Shown here: positions 26,986 to 37,241 of the stretch, one piece after another
How the letters are laid out: every line of letters begins with the position of its first letter
Numbering within the stretch: the stretch's first letter is position 1
Assembly: GCF_027063845.1 (NCBI RefSeq)
Contig: NZ_JAMOQU010000127.1
Span: 1 to 55,532 of the forward strand
Direction: 5' to 3'
DNA length: 55,532 nucleotides
Origin: Thermococcus sp.
Lineage (GTDB): Archaea > Methanobacteriota_B > Thermococci > Thermococcales > Thermococcaceae
The notes under the pieces: model-generated
What the model saw: the letters and a program-made list of their open reading frames with translations, nothing else
Databases searched by the model: none
What the model was told of the DNA's origin: nothing
Program-made: the position numbers and the translations under genes

Positions 26986-27032
26986 AGGGCGTGCTCCTCA
27001 CCGCTCGGCAAAGCAAAAGCTCGTCATCCCCC
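26974..27032 (-). ncRNA. Box C/D guide sRNA
   Basis: On the minus strand: terminal stem GGGGG, box C AUGACGA, a 12-base guide GCUUUUGCUUUG, box D' CCGA, a 3-base spacer, box C' GUGAGGA, a 12-base guide GCACGCCCUUCA, box D CCGA, terminal stem CCCCC. Both C boxes fit RUGANGA, both guides are exactly 12 bases and the stem closes, the canonical archaeal architecture. The D boxes are CCGA rather than CUGA. Predicted targets are CAAAGCAAAAGC and UGAAGGGCGUGC with methylation of the fifth paired base; I do not place them on rRNA or tRNA. Confidence 0.72.
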
Positions 27033-27092
27033 TGTCGGCCCGACCGGAACCCCCGGTTCACGATTCCCCAGGGAGGGCGGGCGCCGGGCCGG
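27033..27092 (-). ncRNA. Possible single-hairpin H/ACA guide sRNA
   Basis: On the minus strand a 60-base GC-rich segment can fold with lower stem GGCCCG/CGGGCC, an internal loop of GCGCCCGCCC and UUCCGGU, upper stem UCCCUGG/CCGGGGG, an apical loop with GA and GUGA elements, and ends GACA. The pocket-to-ACA distance is 14 bases, as required for H/ACA RNAs. A TATA-like GTTTTAAGG at 27111-27119 would start transcription near 27090. It abuts the C/D sRNA exactly. Pocket arms CCCGCC and UUCC complement the universal 16S stretch GGAAUUGGCGGG. This is a manual fold, so moderate confidence. Confidence 0.45.
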
Positions 27093-27120
27093 TGGAAAAT
27101 TGGAAAAGGGCCTTAAAACT

Positions 27121-28338
27121 TTAGAGGCCCATCAGCTTGAGCTCGAGGAGCCAGAACAGGTCGCCGATGAAGTAGCTTATCAGGAAGCCGAGGAATATCG
27201 CCGGGGCGAAGGGCATTGCTTTCTTCCTCAAGAACTTGTTCTCCAGCTTTCCTTCCTCCACGAGCCTCTTGAGTTCTTCAATCTGCTCCTTCGTCAGGCC
27301 CTCGGCGCTCGGTGATGCTATGACCTTCCCATAGTCCGGCTTGAGGAGCGAAAGGTCCACCTTCAGGAGCGCGAACTTGAGCCTCTCGAAGGGGTCTGTC
27401 CTGTCGCGTCTAATTTTCCCGTCCTTCTCGAAGATGGTTTCTCCCAGTATGTCCCACTCCCTCAGTTCCTCAACCGGAACCTCCTCCATGAGGACGTTCC
27501 TCCTTATGAACTTGACGAGTGCCAGGAACACCTTGAAGGCGTAGAGGAACGCGAGGAGCCTCAGGAAGGCAAAAATCGCGCTCTCCGGTGAGAGGTAGAT
27601 GAGATAGGAGAGAACAAGCGCTCCCGCAACGTCTCCGATTCTCCTGAGCTTGCCGAAAATTGTTATGAGGACTACCGCGAGGAGCCAGCCGAGGATGGGG
27701 TTCAGTGAGACGCCGAGTCCCTCTTCCAAGATGACCCTTACCCCCAGGGCACCCATAATCCAGAGGGACAGCTCGACGGTGAGGCCGGCACCGGAGACGA
27801 GTATCTCTCTGAGCTCCGAGAAGCGCTTCCTCAGGATTATGACGCCGAAGGCGTAGATGAATATGAACGGGAACACCGCTATGAGGCCGTTGAGGAGGAT
27901 TGCTATTGGATAAAGCGGGTAGTGAATGTAGTAGGGGGCGGTTATCTTGGCCGTGTCTGGCGGGTATGGCAGGAGCGCGGAGAAGCCGGCTAGTATAACC
28001 GCGTCGCCGCTTGCCCATGCCCCGATGTAGAACAGGAGCAGACCGAGAATCAGCCCAACGAACAGGGCTATTATTCCTGAGAGGGCAACCAGAACGCTAC
28101 CCTCGCTCAGCCCCTTGTAGAGGTAGTAAAGGATTCCGATTTCAACGGCCGGAACCGGCAGTTTGACGAGCCACTTCGGGAGGGGAACCTCCTCTTCGCC
28201 CTCGTCCCAGCCGAGGAACTTTCCGATGAGCGCTAAAAGAACCGAGACGTGGTTGTCGAAGATGAAACCGGTCTTCAGGTCGGTGTAGGATGTAACCAAA
28301 CCCATGGCTAGCCCTGCCAGAAGCGGAACCGCCTCCAT
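27121..28338 (-). CDS. Prepilin/prearchaellin peptidase (FlaK/EppA family, A24)
   Basis: Membrane aspartic protease (405 residues) that cleaves class III signal peptides. The two catalytic aspartates are in TSYTDLKTGFI (about residue 20) and GAWASGDAVILAG, with polytopic hydrophobic segments between and after. A soluble insertion near 280-360 (VEELREWDILGETIFEKDGKI) precedes the last span. The size is larger than Methanococcus FlaK and nearer to EppA-type enzymes. ATG 28338 follows GGTGAAAGC. The upstream gene is a class III pilin nine bases away, so it probably processes pilins, and perhaps the archaellins of this locus too. Confidence 0.88.
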   Translation of the reverse strand: MEAVPLLAGLAMGLVTSYTDLKTGFIFDNHVSVLLALIGKFLGWDEGEEEVPLPKWLVKLPVPAVEIGILYYLYKGLSEGSVLVALSGIIALFVGLILGLLLFYIGAWASGDAVILAGFSALLPYPPDTAKITAPYYIHYPLYPIAILLNGLIAVFPFIFIYAFGVIILRKRFSELREILVSGAGLTVELSLWIMGALGVRVILEEGLGVSLNPILGWLLAVVLITIFGKLRRIGDVAGALVLSYLIYLSPESAIFAFLRLLAFLYAFKVFLALVKFIRRNVLMEEVPVEELREWDILGETIFEKDGKIRRDRTDPFERLKFALLKVDLSLLKPDYGKVIASPSAEGLTKEQIEELKRLVEEGKLENKFLRKKAMPFAPAIFLGFLISYFIGDLFWLLELKLMGL

Positions 28339-28347
28339 GCTTTCACC

Positions 28348-28512
28348 TCACAGGTTTTCGAGGAGCTCTCTCCTGACGCTGTCAACGTAGTTGTTAACGT
28401 TCCTGTTGAGGTCTCTCATTGAGTTCAGGACGACCCTCGTCGCCATGAGCACGAGCACGAGAACCGCTGCGAGCATGAATAGGTATTCCAGTGCAGTTTG
28501 AGCCCTTCTCAT
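28348..28512 (-). CDS. Small type IV pilin-like protein (class III signal peptide)
   Basis: A 54-residue protein beginning [20 protein letters not shown] before Q, Glu at +5 and the following hydrophobic helix are the DUF361-type prepilin signature; cleavage is expected before Gln4. The remainder, [18 protein letters not shown], is amphipathic. ATG at 28512 lies after GGGAGCGACC, and the stop is nine bases before the prepilin peptidase start, forming a substrate-protease operon. The promoter CTTTTAAAGG (about 28542-28551) is shared head to head with the ASCH gene at 28581. Confidence 0.85.
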   Translation of the reverse strand: MRRAQTALEYLFMLAAVLVLVLMATRVVLNSMRDLNRNVNNYVDSVRRELLENL

Positions 28513-28580
28513 GGTCGCTCCCAATAAGGTTACGCCCCAAAGCCTTTAAAAGTTTCCCTGAACTTTCTTCGGGAGCGAAG

Positions 28581-28919
28581 ATGAAGGTTTACAGACTGTT
28601 CGTCAAGGAGGAGTATCTGGACTTCATAACGTCCGGCCAGAAGAGGATAGAGGTTCGCGTCGCTTACCCCCAGTTGAGAAAGATTCAGCCCGGGGACAAG
28701 CTCATCTTCAACGACTCGGTTCCGGCCGTTGTTACAGAGGTCAAGCGCTACGAGACGTTTAGACAGGTTCTGCGCGAGGAGCCCATAAAGAAAATCTTTC
28801 CCGACGAGCCGAGCTTCGAGAGGGCGGTAAAGCGGTTCCACAACCTCTACCCCAAGTGGAAGGAGAACCGCTACGGTGTTATCGCCATAAAGTTCAAGCT
28901 CATCGGTGAGGGGCGATGA
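28581..28919 (+). CDS. ASCH-domain protein
   Basis: Small single-domain protein of 112 residues with the ASCH/PUA-like beta-barrel pattern: [31 protein letters not shown], then [12 protein letters not shown] and [14 protein letters not shown] domains bind RNA or modified nucleosides, and some act as amidohydrolases. ATG 28581 follows GGGAGCGAAG; upstream in-frame ATG 28491 lies before the promoter. It overlaps the next ASCH gene by four bases, so the two are coexpressed. Function is unknown. Confidence 0.85.
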   Translation: MKVYRLFVKEEYLDFITSGQKRIEVRVAYPQLRKIQPGDKLIFNDSVPAVVTEVKRYETFRQVLREEPIKKIFPDEPSFERAVKRFHNLYPKWKENRYGVIAIKFKLIGEGR

Positions 28920-29485
28920 AGCACCTCGAGTTCGATGGGAAGTACGCCGATGCTATACTGAAAGGGAAGAAGAGGGCAACCGTCAGGCTGGGCAGAAAAC
29001 CGAACCTCAGGGAGGGGGACACGGTTCTAATCCACGCTGGCGGCTACGCCCTCGGGAAGGCCGTAATAGAGAGAGTGGAGAGCAAAACTGTGAAGGAGCT
29101 CACCGAGGAGGATGCCTTCCTCGACGGCTTTTCCAGCAGGGAGGAGCTGATTAGGGCTTTGAAGGAGCACTACAAGTACGTAAACGACGACTCCAGGGCC
29201 CACGTGATAGTCTTTCGCCTCGTGGAGAAGTTTGAGAAACCCGTGATGAGCTCGGACTACGCCTATGAGGGCAACCTGCCGGTTGAGATAGCCGAGAAAG
29301 CGTTAAAGTACCTCGACCTGCCCGAGGAAGACAGGAAGCTGATAGAGCTGTTCCTCAAAACGGGAAGCCTGAGGAAAGCCGCCTACAGGCTCGGTGGCCT
29401 GAACAAGCGCTACCTGATAAGGGACGCGCTGAGAAGGGCCTACGAGGAGCTGAAGAAGAAAGGAATCATGGGACCGAAGCTTTAA
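28916..29485 (+). CDS. ASCH-domain protein with C-terminal helical extension
   Basis: Second ASCH protein, 189 residues. The N-terminal ASCH domain (about 1-110) has [18 protein letters not shown], the [10 protein letters not shown] strand and [19 protein letters not shown]. The C-terminal part (about 120-189) is helical and ends in a helix-turn-helix-like unit ([30 protein letters not shown]). This suggests a nucleic-acid-binding protein acting with its partner at 28581. The start ATG overlaps the previous stop; its end overlaps the convergent Lrp-like gene by 20 bases. Confidence 0.85.
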   Translation: MKHLEFDGKYADAILKGKKRATVRLGRKPNLREGDTVLIHAGGYALGKAVIERVESKTVKELTEEDAFLDGFSSREELIRALKEHYKYVNDDSRAHVIVFRLVEKFEKPVMSSDYAYEGNLPVEIAEKALKYLDLPEEDRKLIELFLKTGSLRKAAYRLGGLNKRYLIRDALRRAYEELKKKGIMGPKL

Positions 29486-29756
29486 CGCTCTCAAGGAGCG
29501 CTATCGTCTCCTCTCCTTCGACCTCTCTCTTAACGGCTGAGAGCTTAATCGGCATGAGCTTGAAGGTGTTACCGTTGATGAGGTGCCTGAGGGTCTTCTC
29601 AAACTCCTCCATTTCCTTCTCTCCCGCGAAGTCCACCTTGGCTATGAAGTCGTACTCCCCGTAGAGCCACTGCCCGCTCACGGGGAGCTTCTCCAAAACC
29701 TCGTCCCTAACGCCCCAGACGAGGAGTATGGCCTCGATTCTCCTCACCTCCGCCAT
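29466..29756 (-). CDS. Stand-alone Lrp/AsnC ligand-binding (RAM) domain protein
   Basis: A 96-residue ferredoxin-fold protein with an Lrp/AsnC effector-domain pattern (EAILLVWGVRDEVLEKL, GEYDFIAKVDFAGEKEMEEF, then LRHLINGNTFKLMPIKL) but no DNA-binding half. Such stand-alone RAM domains assemble into amino-acid-sensing oligomers and can modulate full-length Lrp proteins. The TATA-like GGCTTTTATCG near 29780 places transcription start at about the ATG, so the mRNA is probably leaderless. Confidence 0.8.
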   Translation of the reverse strand: MAEVRRIEAILLVWGVRDEVLEKLPVSGQWLYGEYDFIAKVDFAGEKEMEEFEKTLRHLINGNTFKLMPIKLSAVKREVEGEETIALLESVKASVP

Positions 29757-29899
29757 AGATGGGGGTTGTCCTACGATAAAAGCCTTTCTCAGCTTTTTCC
29801 GTCAGACCTACAACCTTTCGAAATATTTTCGGGTGAAATTCGTCTCCACGGCGGGAAGCGTTTTAACGCCCTCAGGGAACCTAAAAAGGGTGGTGAAAA

Positions 29900-30604
29900 A
29901 TGAAGGCGGTCTTCTTCGACTTCGTCGGGACGCTCATAACGAAGGACGGTGAAAACGTAACGCATCTCAACATAATCCGCGAGGTTCTCAGGAGGGCCAA
30001 CGCCGACCTTGACGCCGAAACCGTTTGGAGGGCCTATGAGGAGGAGAGCTCAAGGCTCTTCAGCGAGCTGGCAGGCAAAGAGGCGAGGAAAATCCGCGAG
30101 GTCGATACGGAGGCTTTAAGGCGCGTTGCAGAGCGCTACGGCTTCAGCGTTCCCGAGGAATTCTGGGAAATCAGCCTTGAGATGCACTCCCGCTATGGGG
30201 AACTCTTCCCCGATGCGGTGGAGACGATTAAGGCGCTCAAGGCGCTCGGCCTCCACGTTGGAATCGTAACCGACTCGGACAACGACTACATCGAGAGCCA
30301 CCTAAAAGCACTCGGAATCTACGACCTCTTCGATTCGATAACCACCAGCGAGGAGGCAGGCTACTTCAAGCCCCACCCGAGGCCCTTCCGGCTGGCCCTT
30401 GAAAAAGCGGGTGTAAAGCCAGAGGAGGCCCTCTACGTCGGAGACAACCCGAGGAAAGACTGCGTTGGTGCCAAGAACGTTGGAATGCTCAGCGTTCTCC
30501 TCGACCCGAAGGCCGAGAAGAGGGAGCTCTGGGACAACTGCGACTTCGTCGTTTCAAAGCTGGGCGACGTCGTTGAGATAGTGAAGGGTCTGATGGAAAA
30601 ATGA
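29900..30604 (+). CDS. HAD hydrolase, haloacid-dehalogenase-like (PH0459 type)
   Basis: HAD superfamily protein of 234 residues with a C1 helical cap. Motif I is FFDFVGTLI, motif II IVTDSDN, motif III K in YFKPHPRPF, and motif IV VGDNPRKDCVGAKNVG. The residue two after the nucleophile is Val, not the Asp found in phosphatases, the pattern seen in haloacid dehalogenases. It closely resembles my memory of Pyrococcus horikoshii PH0459. Actual substrate is unknown. The promoter CGTTTTAACG lies at about 29857 and GGTGGTGA precedes the ATG. Confidence 0.87.
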   Translation: MKAVFFDFVGTLITKDGENVTHLNIIREVLRRANADLDAETVWRAYEEESSRLFSELAGKEARKIREVDTEALRRVAERYGFSVPEEFWEISLEMHSRYGELFPDAVETIKALKALGLHVGIVTDSDNDYIESHLKALGIYDLFDSITTSEEAGYFKPHPRPFRLALEKAGVKPEEALYVGDNPRKDCVGAKNVGMLSVLLDPKAEKRELWDNCDFVVSKLGDVVEIVKGLMEK

Positions 30605-30605
30605 T

Positions 30606-30668
30606 GGGGGTCAGCAACGGCAGGGCTCTTCATCGGAGCCTCAGATAGCGAAATTCTCGTCATTCCCC
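30606..30668 (-). ncRNA. Box C/D guide sRNA with a predicted 23S rRNA target
   Basis: On the minus strand: GGGG(A), box C AUGACGA, 12-base guide GAAUUUCGCUAU, box D' CUGA, spacer GGCUCCG, box C' AUGAAGA, 12-base guide GCCCUGCCGUUG, box D CUGA, then CCCCC closing the stem. All boxes and spacings fit the archaeal consensus. The D' guide complements the universally conserved 23S sequence GUAGCGAAAUUC (near E. coli 1930-1940), with one G-U pair, predicting 2'-O-methylation of the C in GUAGC. The D guide predicts CAACGGCAGGGC, target not identified. It fills the gap between two convergent genes. Confidence 0.8.
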
Positions 30669-30674
30669 TCTTCT

Positions 30675-31244
30675 TCACTTCAGCCTCTGGTAGGCGGCGT
30701 AAAACCTCTGGATGACGGTTATCCACGCGAGTATTCCGACGATGTAGACGCCATATCTGACGTATTCTGCCCCGAGGAACGAAAATAGCATGAGGATTAT
30801 CAGCCTCTCCGCCCTCTCGGCTATGCCAACGGCGAGCTTTCCGGAGCCAGCTAACTCGGCCCTGCAACGCTCGTAGCTGACGAGGTAGCTTCCCATGAAC
30901 GTCAGGAAGGCAACGCGCCAGTCTGCGAGGCTTCCGAGCGCGATTCCAAAGAGCACCGCGCCGTCGCTTATCCTGTCGAAGGTCGAGTCGAGGAATGCCC
31001 CGAAGCGGCTCGTCTTCCCTGTCAGCCTTGCCAGCGTTCCGTCGAGGGCGTCAACGAGCGAGCCTATGAGGAGCGTTAGAGCCGCCAACCTCGGCTCGCG
31101 GAGGTAGTAGAGGTAGGCCGCAAGGAGGCTTAGTAGGAGGCCTATCACTGTTACCGCGTTCGGCGTTAGCCCGGCCTTTGCGAGGGGTTTAACTATCGCC
31201 TCAAGGTAGCCCCTGACGTTCTCTCGATACCTGTTGAGGACCAT
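30675..31244 (-). CDS. CDP-alcohol phosphatidyltransferase, archaetidylinositol-phosphate synthase type
   Basis: Membrane enzyme of 189 residues that joins a CDP-activated lipid to a polar alcohol phosphate in archaeal phospholipid synthesis. The signature is complete: DALDGTLARLTGKTSRFG then AFLDSTFDRISD, matching D-x2-D-G-x2-A-R-x8-G-x3-D-x3-D. About six hydrophobic spans are present. Archaetidylinositol phosphate synthase is the usual assignment in Thermococcales; another polar head group is possible. ATG 31244 follows GGGTGAAGGAA. It lies six bases after the trm56 stop. Confidence 0.85.
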   Translation of the reverse strand: MVLNRYRENVRGYLEAIVKPLAKAGLTPNAVTVIGLLLSLLAAYLYYLREPRLAALTLLIGSLVDALDGTLARLTGKTSRFGAFLDSTFDRISDGAVLFGIALGSLADWRVAFLTFMGSYLVSYERCRAELAGSGKLAVGIAERAERLIILMLFSFLGAEYVRYGVYIVGILAWITVIQRFYAAYQRLK

Positions 31245-31249
31245 TTCCT

Positions 31250-31785
31250 TCACCCGTCGAGCTGGATTACCTTCTTCCCCCTCTCCTGCGGAATGATTTT
31301 GAGCTTTGCCCCCTCGAACTCCTTCCTGAGGCCCTCACCGTCGAGGAGCCTGTCGAGGAAAACCGCCAGCGCCGCCACCTCGCTGTGGGGCTGGTTGCCA
31401 ACTGCCACGTTGTAGTGGGCCAGCTCGTAAACGTCTCTTGGAACCTTCTCGGCACCGACGACGATGAGGAAGTCCTTTCCGGCCTTCAGCTCCTCCTTAA
31501 GCTTCGGCATCGCGTCGTCTATGTGCACCCCGTACATCGTCAGGTGGACTATAACGCCCCTCTCGCGCCACTCCCTCAGGATTTTCTTCCAGCTGGGGTC
31601 GAAGGTTATCTCGAACGGCCCTCCCCATCTCCTCACGACGTCCTCAACGCTCTCCCTGACGTGCTCGTCTTCCTCGGCGGCGATGATTATTTTGTCGGCT
31701 CCGAAGGCCCTAGCCGTCAGGGCCACGTGCGTTGTGATTCGCTTATCCCTCTCCGGCCTGTGACCGAGTCTGAGTACCGCTATCA

Positions 31786-31786
<1 letters not shown>
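31250..31786 (-). CDS. trm56: tRNA (cytidine-56-2'-O)-methyltransferase aTrm56
   Basis: SPOUT-class enzyme specific to archaea that 2'-O-methylates C56 in the tRNA T loop using SAM. The 178-residue sequence starts [20 protein letters not shown] and has [31 protein letters not shown] and the trefoil-knot segment [21 protein letters not shown]. The length matches characterised Pyrococcus aTrm56. ATG 31786 overlaps the end of the lipoprotein gene and follows GAGGTGTG. Confidence 0.93.
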
Positions 31787-34216
<2,430 letters not shown>

Positions 34217-34780
34217 ATGAAGCGCGGTCTATTCGTCGGCCGTTTCCAGCCCGTCCACAACGGGCACATGAAAGCTTTGGAGTTCGTCTTCTCGCAAGTT
34301 GACGAGGTCATCATCGGAATCGGGAGCGCACAGGCAAGCCACACCCTCAAGAACCCCTTTACGACGAGCGAGAGGATGGAGATGCTGATAAGGGCCCTTG
34401 ATGAAGCTGAGTTCCCCAAGAAGCGCTACTACTTGATTCCGCTCCCGGACATCAACTTCAACGCCATCTGGGCGACCTACGTGGTTAGTATGGTGCCCCG
34501 CTTTGACGTCGTCTTCACCGGGAACTCGCTCGTCGCCCAGCTCTTCCGTGAGAAGGGCTATGAAGTAATAGTCCAGCCGATGTTCAGGAAGGACATCCTC
34601 TCGGCGACGGAGATAAGGAAGCGCATGGTCGAGGGCAAGCCATGGGAGGAGCTCGTACCGAGGAGCGTCGCCGAGTTCATAAAGGAAATCCACGGCGTTG
34701 AAAGGATTCAGATGCTCGCGACGAACCTCGAGAAGAACGAGAAAGAGTTGCAAGCGCCGATAAGGATTCCGGAGTTTTAA
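34217..34780 (+). CDS. nadM: Nicotinamide-nucleotide adenylyltransferase (archaeal NadM)
   Basis: Makes NAD from NMN and ATP. The 187-residue protein has the nucleotidyltransferase motif GLFVGRFQPVHNGHMKAL (HxGH), the GIGSAQASHTLKNPFT segment and the C-terminal LSATEIRKRM motif. All ATP-binding residues are present and the length matches archaeal NMNAT. It is adjacent to the SAM hydrolase gene. Its end overlaps the convergent MFS gene by four bases. Confidence 0.94.
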   Translation: MKRGLFVGRFQPVHNGHMKALEFVFSQVDEVIIGIGSAQASHTLKNPFTTSERMEMLIRALDEAEFPKKRYYLIPLPDINFNAIWATYVVSMVPRFDVVFTGNSLVAQLFREKGYEVIVQPMFRKDILSATEIRKRMVEGKPWEELVPRSVAEFIKEIHGVERIQMLATNLEKNEKELQAPIRIPEF

Positions 34781-35961
34781 GAGGGGCTCGATGTTCCCGT
34801 CTCTCCTTTTCTGCTCAGCTTTGCAAACATAGCCCCAGCCAGAAGGAACAGCCCGAAGCTTACAGCGTAGGGCAACGTTGGGTGAAGGCTCGCCAGTGCT
34901 CCCGCAACGAAGGGTGTGAAGAGGGCGAGGAGCTTCCGGTAGCTCGATATCGCCGCGTGGAACTCGCTGGCCTTCTCCTTTGGAATCAGCTTGAACATCC
35001 AGGAGCGGTAGAACGGGAACCAGAGGGTGCTTCCAAAGTCGCCGACCGCGTAAACGAGGAGGGCGAGCCAGAAGGGTGGCGAGAGGGCCATCACCAGCGC
35101 GTAGAAGGCGTTAATCAGCATGCCGGCCCCTATTGCCTGGAATCCCTTTCTCTTCGGAACCCTTTCGCTCGCGTAAGTTCCTATTATCGATGCCAAACTG
35201 CTCGCGCAGGCTATCAGCGTCACCTCGAAGACGGTCTTGTGGAGCACGAAGACGACGTAGTTTATGAGTACCAGCTCAGGAGCTAGAGCCCAGGCGAGCG
35301 TTAGTAAGGCCTCGAAGGCGAGGAGAAGCTTGAATTCGCCTGCTTTGAAGGTGAAGCCCTCCGATGTTATCTTCTCCTCCCGACCAACGGAAGGGAGGAA
35401 CCTCCAGATGTACGCTACCGTGATGGCCGAGAAGAGGCCGAAGAGCAGAAACGCCCAACGGTAGCTCTCCGGTCCAGGATAGACGTAGCCTAGGATGTAG
35501 CCCATAATCGGGAAGGTGATAAGCCGAGATATCTCGGGCAAGCGGAGGTGCCAGGCAAAGATTTCCTCATACCTGTCCTCCGGGTAGATTACCTGCTCGT
35601 AGGCCCGGTAGAGGGGGTAAAGAACAGTGGAGAGCTTTTCTATAGCTCGCCCGGCGAAGAGCATGATAGGAGCTATAGCTCCCTTCGCGAGGCCGTAGGA
35701 AACGTATGCGATGCCGTCGAGGATGTCTATCGCGATAAGGCCCTTCTTGATGTCCCAGCGGTTGAAGAGCCTGCCGAAGAGGTAAGTCAGGGGAATCGCG
35801 ATTATGTTCACAGCGGTAAAGAACACCCCGACTTCGAGAATCGAGTAGCCGGTCCCCATGAGGTATAGCGGGAAGAGTATCCAGACTATCAGGCCGGGAG
35901 CGATGAGCGTGTGGTAGAGCATGTATGCCCTGGCTTCCCTCGGAATCTCACTCCAGCGCAT
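34777..35961 (-). CDS. Major facilitator superfamily permease
   Basis: Polytopic membrane protein of 394 residues with about twelve hydrophobic spans, a loop-2 motif GRLFNRWDIKKG resembling the MFS A motif, and its pseudo-repeat in the second half (GTYASERVPKRKGF). No substrate-specific residues can be read; MFS efflux or nutrient uptake are both possible. A TATA-like GTTTTAAAATC at about 35989 (minus strand) drives it. It stands alone between nadM and a frameshifted glycosidase gene. Confidence 0.85.
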   Translation of the reverse strand: MRWSEIPREARAYMLYHTLIAPGLIVWILFPLYLMGTGYSILEVGVFFTAVNIIAIPLTYLFGRLFNRWDIKKGLIAIDILDGIAYVSYGLAKGAIAPIMLFAGRAIEKLSTVLYPLYRAYEQVIYPEDRYEEIFAWHLRLPEISRLITFPIMGYILGYVYPGPESYRWAFLLFGLFSAITVAYIWRFLPSVGREEKITSEGFTFKAGEFKLLLAFEALLTLAWALAPELVLINYVVFVLHKTVFEVTLIACASSLASIIGTYASERVPKRKGFQAIGAGMLINAFYALVMALSPPFWLALLVYAVGDFGSTLWFPFYRSWMFKLIPKEKASEFHAAISSYRKLLALFTPFVAGALASLHPTLPYAVSFGLFLLAGAMFAKLSRKGETGTSSPS

Positions 35962-36122
35962 CTGAAGCCCCGTTCAGATTACAACCGAGATTTTAAAACG
36001 TTTCTCAGACACCTGGCGTAAACCAGCACCGCTCGCCCTCTTATGAAGACTGTGGGCTTGCTAAACGCACTCACCCAGATTAATTTCTCAAGAAGCTTTA
36101 AATGGGGTTCCCCCAAGTTCGG

Positions 36123-37240
36123 ATGGCGGTCAACGTGCTGAGGAGATTGCTTCCACTCACGGCGTTTTTCATCGTCCTTCTGGTTATCTTTGGTCTGCTG
36201 TTCGTCAATCAAACTCCTACCCTTCCGCCCTGCGAGGGCAACGTCACTTACACCCTCACTCCCGGTGTCAACGGCTCCCTCGGTGTCCTGATAGTCTACA
36301 TGGATCCGGGCATAAGCCACGAGAGGGCGGAGGCCGTTTTTGACGCGGCAAATAAGGTGGGTACGAAGTGGGTGAGGATAGGCTTTATCTGGGCACTGGC
36401 AGAGCCCTCGCCAGGGGAATACAACTTCACCGAGTTTGACTGGATAATCAACGCCGCTCTTGAGAGAAACCTCTCCGTGCTTCCCGTCGTGATGTTCACG
36501 CCTAAATGGGCCTCGGGAAAACCGGATGCGGAGGATTACTACCTCTATCCGCCGGCGAAGGGCGAATACCTCCGCGATTTCGCAAAGGCTCTGGCCATAC
36601 ACTACCGGGGGAAAATAACCCACTGGGAGCTCTGGAACGAGCCCGACATGAGGGGCTTCCTCAAAGACCTCGACGGAGACGGCTCGACCGCTGACGAGTA
36701 CGCTGAGATGCTGGCCTACTTCTACGGCGGTATAAAAGCCGGAGACCGGATGCAAAGGTCGTCCTCGGCGGGCTTGCCAATTCGAAGGTCGAGCCCTCCT
36801 GCGAGAGGGACTACCTCAGGAAGCTCCTGAGCGACCCGGACTTTCCAGCGGGACAGAACTTCGATGTGGCGAACATCCACACGAACTTCCGGAGTCCTGA
36901 GGACATAATTCAGGAAATCCGGGAGACCCGGGCGATTCTACATGAATTCGGCCTCGAAAAGCCCCTCTGGATAACGGAAACGAGCTACACGCCCATCAAA
37001 AAGTTCCAGATTCTGCCGTGCTATCAGGGAGAGGAGGGGTTTGAGCGCTACGTTCACGATGCGCTCGTGGTCGAGCTGAACGAAGGCGCCGAGGTCGTCG
37101 TCTGGGCGGCCCTCCACGACTACGGGCCCGACCGGCCGGAGAGCGACCCATACAAGTACTCGGGCCTCTACACCTACGACCTTGAGCCGAAAAAGGCGGT
37201 GGAAGTGTTTAGAGAGTTGAGCGAGGAGCTGGAGAAATAG
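36123..37240 (+). pseudogene. Frameshifted GH-A clan glycoside hydrolase
   Basis: The coding sequence of a membrane-anchored glycosidase is split by a one-base loss. The first frame encodes an N-terminal span (LTAFFIVLLVIFGLLF) and half a TIM barrel with the acid/base motif THWELWNEPDM. At 36744-36748 GACCGG replaces the expected GACCCGG and the frame is lost. From about 36750 another frame continues (KVVLGGLANSKV) to the nucleophile motif PLWITETSYT and the C-terminus. The shift separates the two catalytic glutamates. TATA GCTTTAAAT at about 36091 predicts a leaderless mRNA at ATG 36123. A sequencing error would look the same. Confidence 0.8.
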
Positions 37241-37241
37241 G

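Noticed and set aside
36030..36075. ATGAAGA and CTGG-CCAG inverted repeat as a second C/D RNA
   Set aside because: No D or D' box at the correct spacing was found.
35979..36755. Minus-strand frame of 258 codons between the MFS gene and the glycosidase
   Set aside because: It crosses promoters and is opposite a recognisable glycoside hydrolase; no motif of its own.
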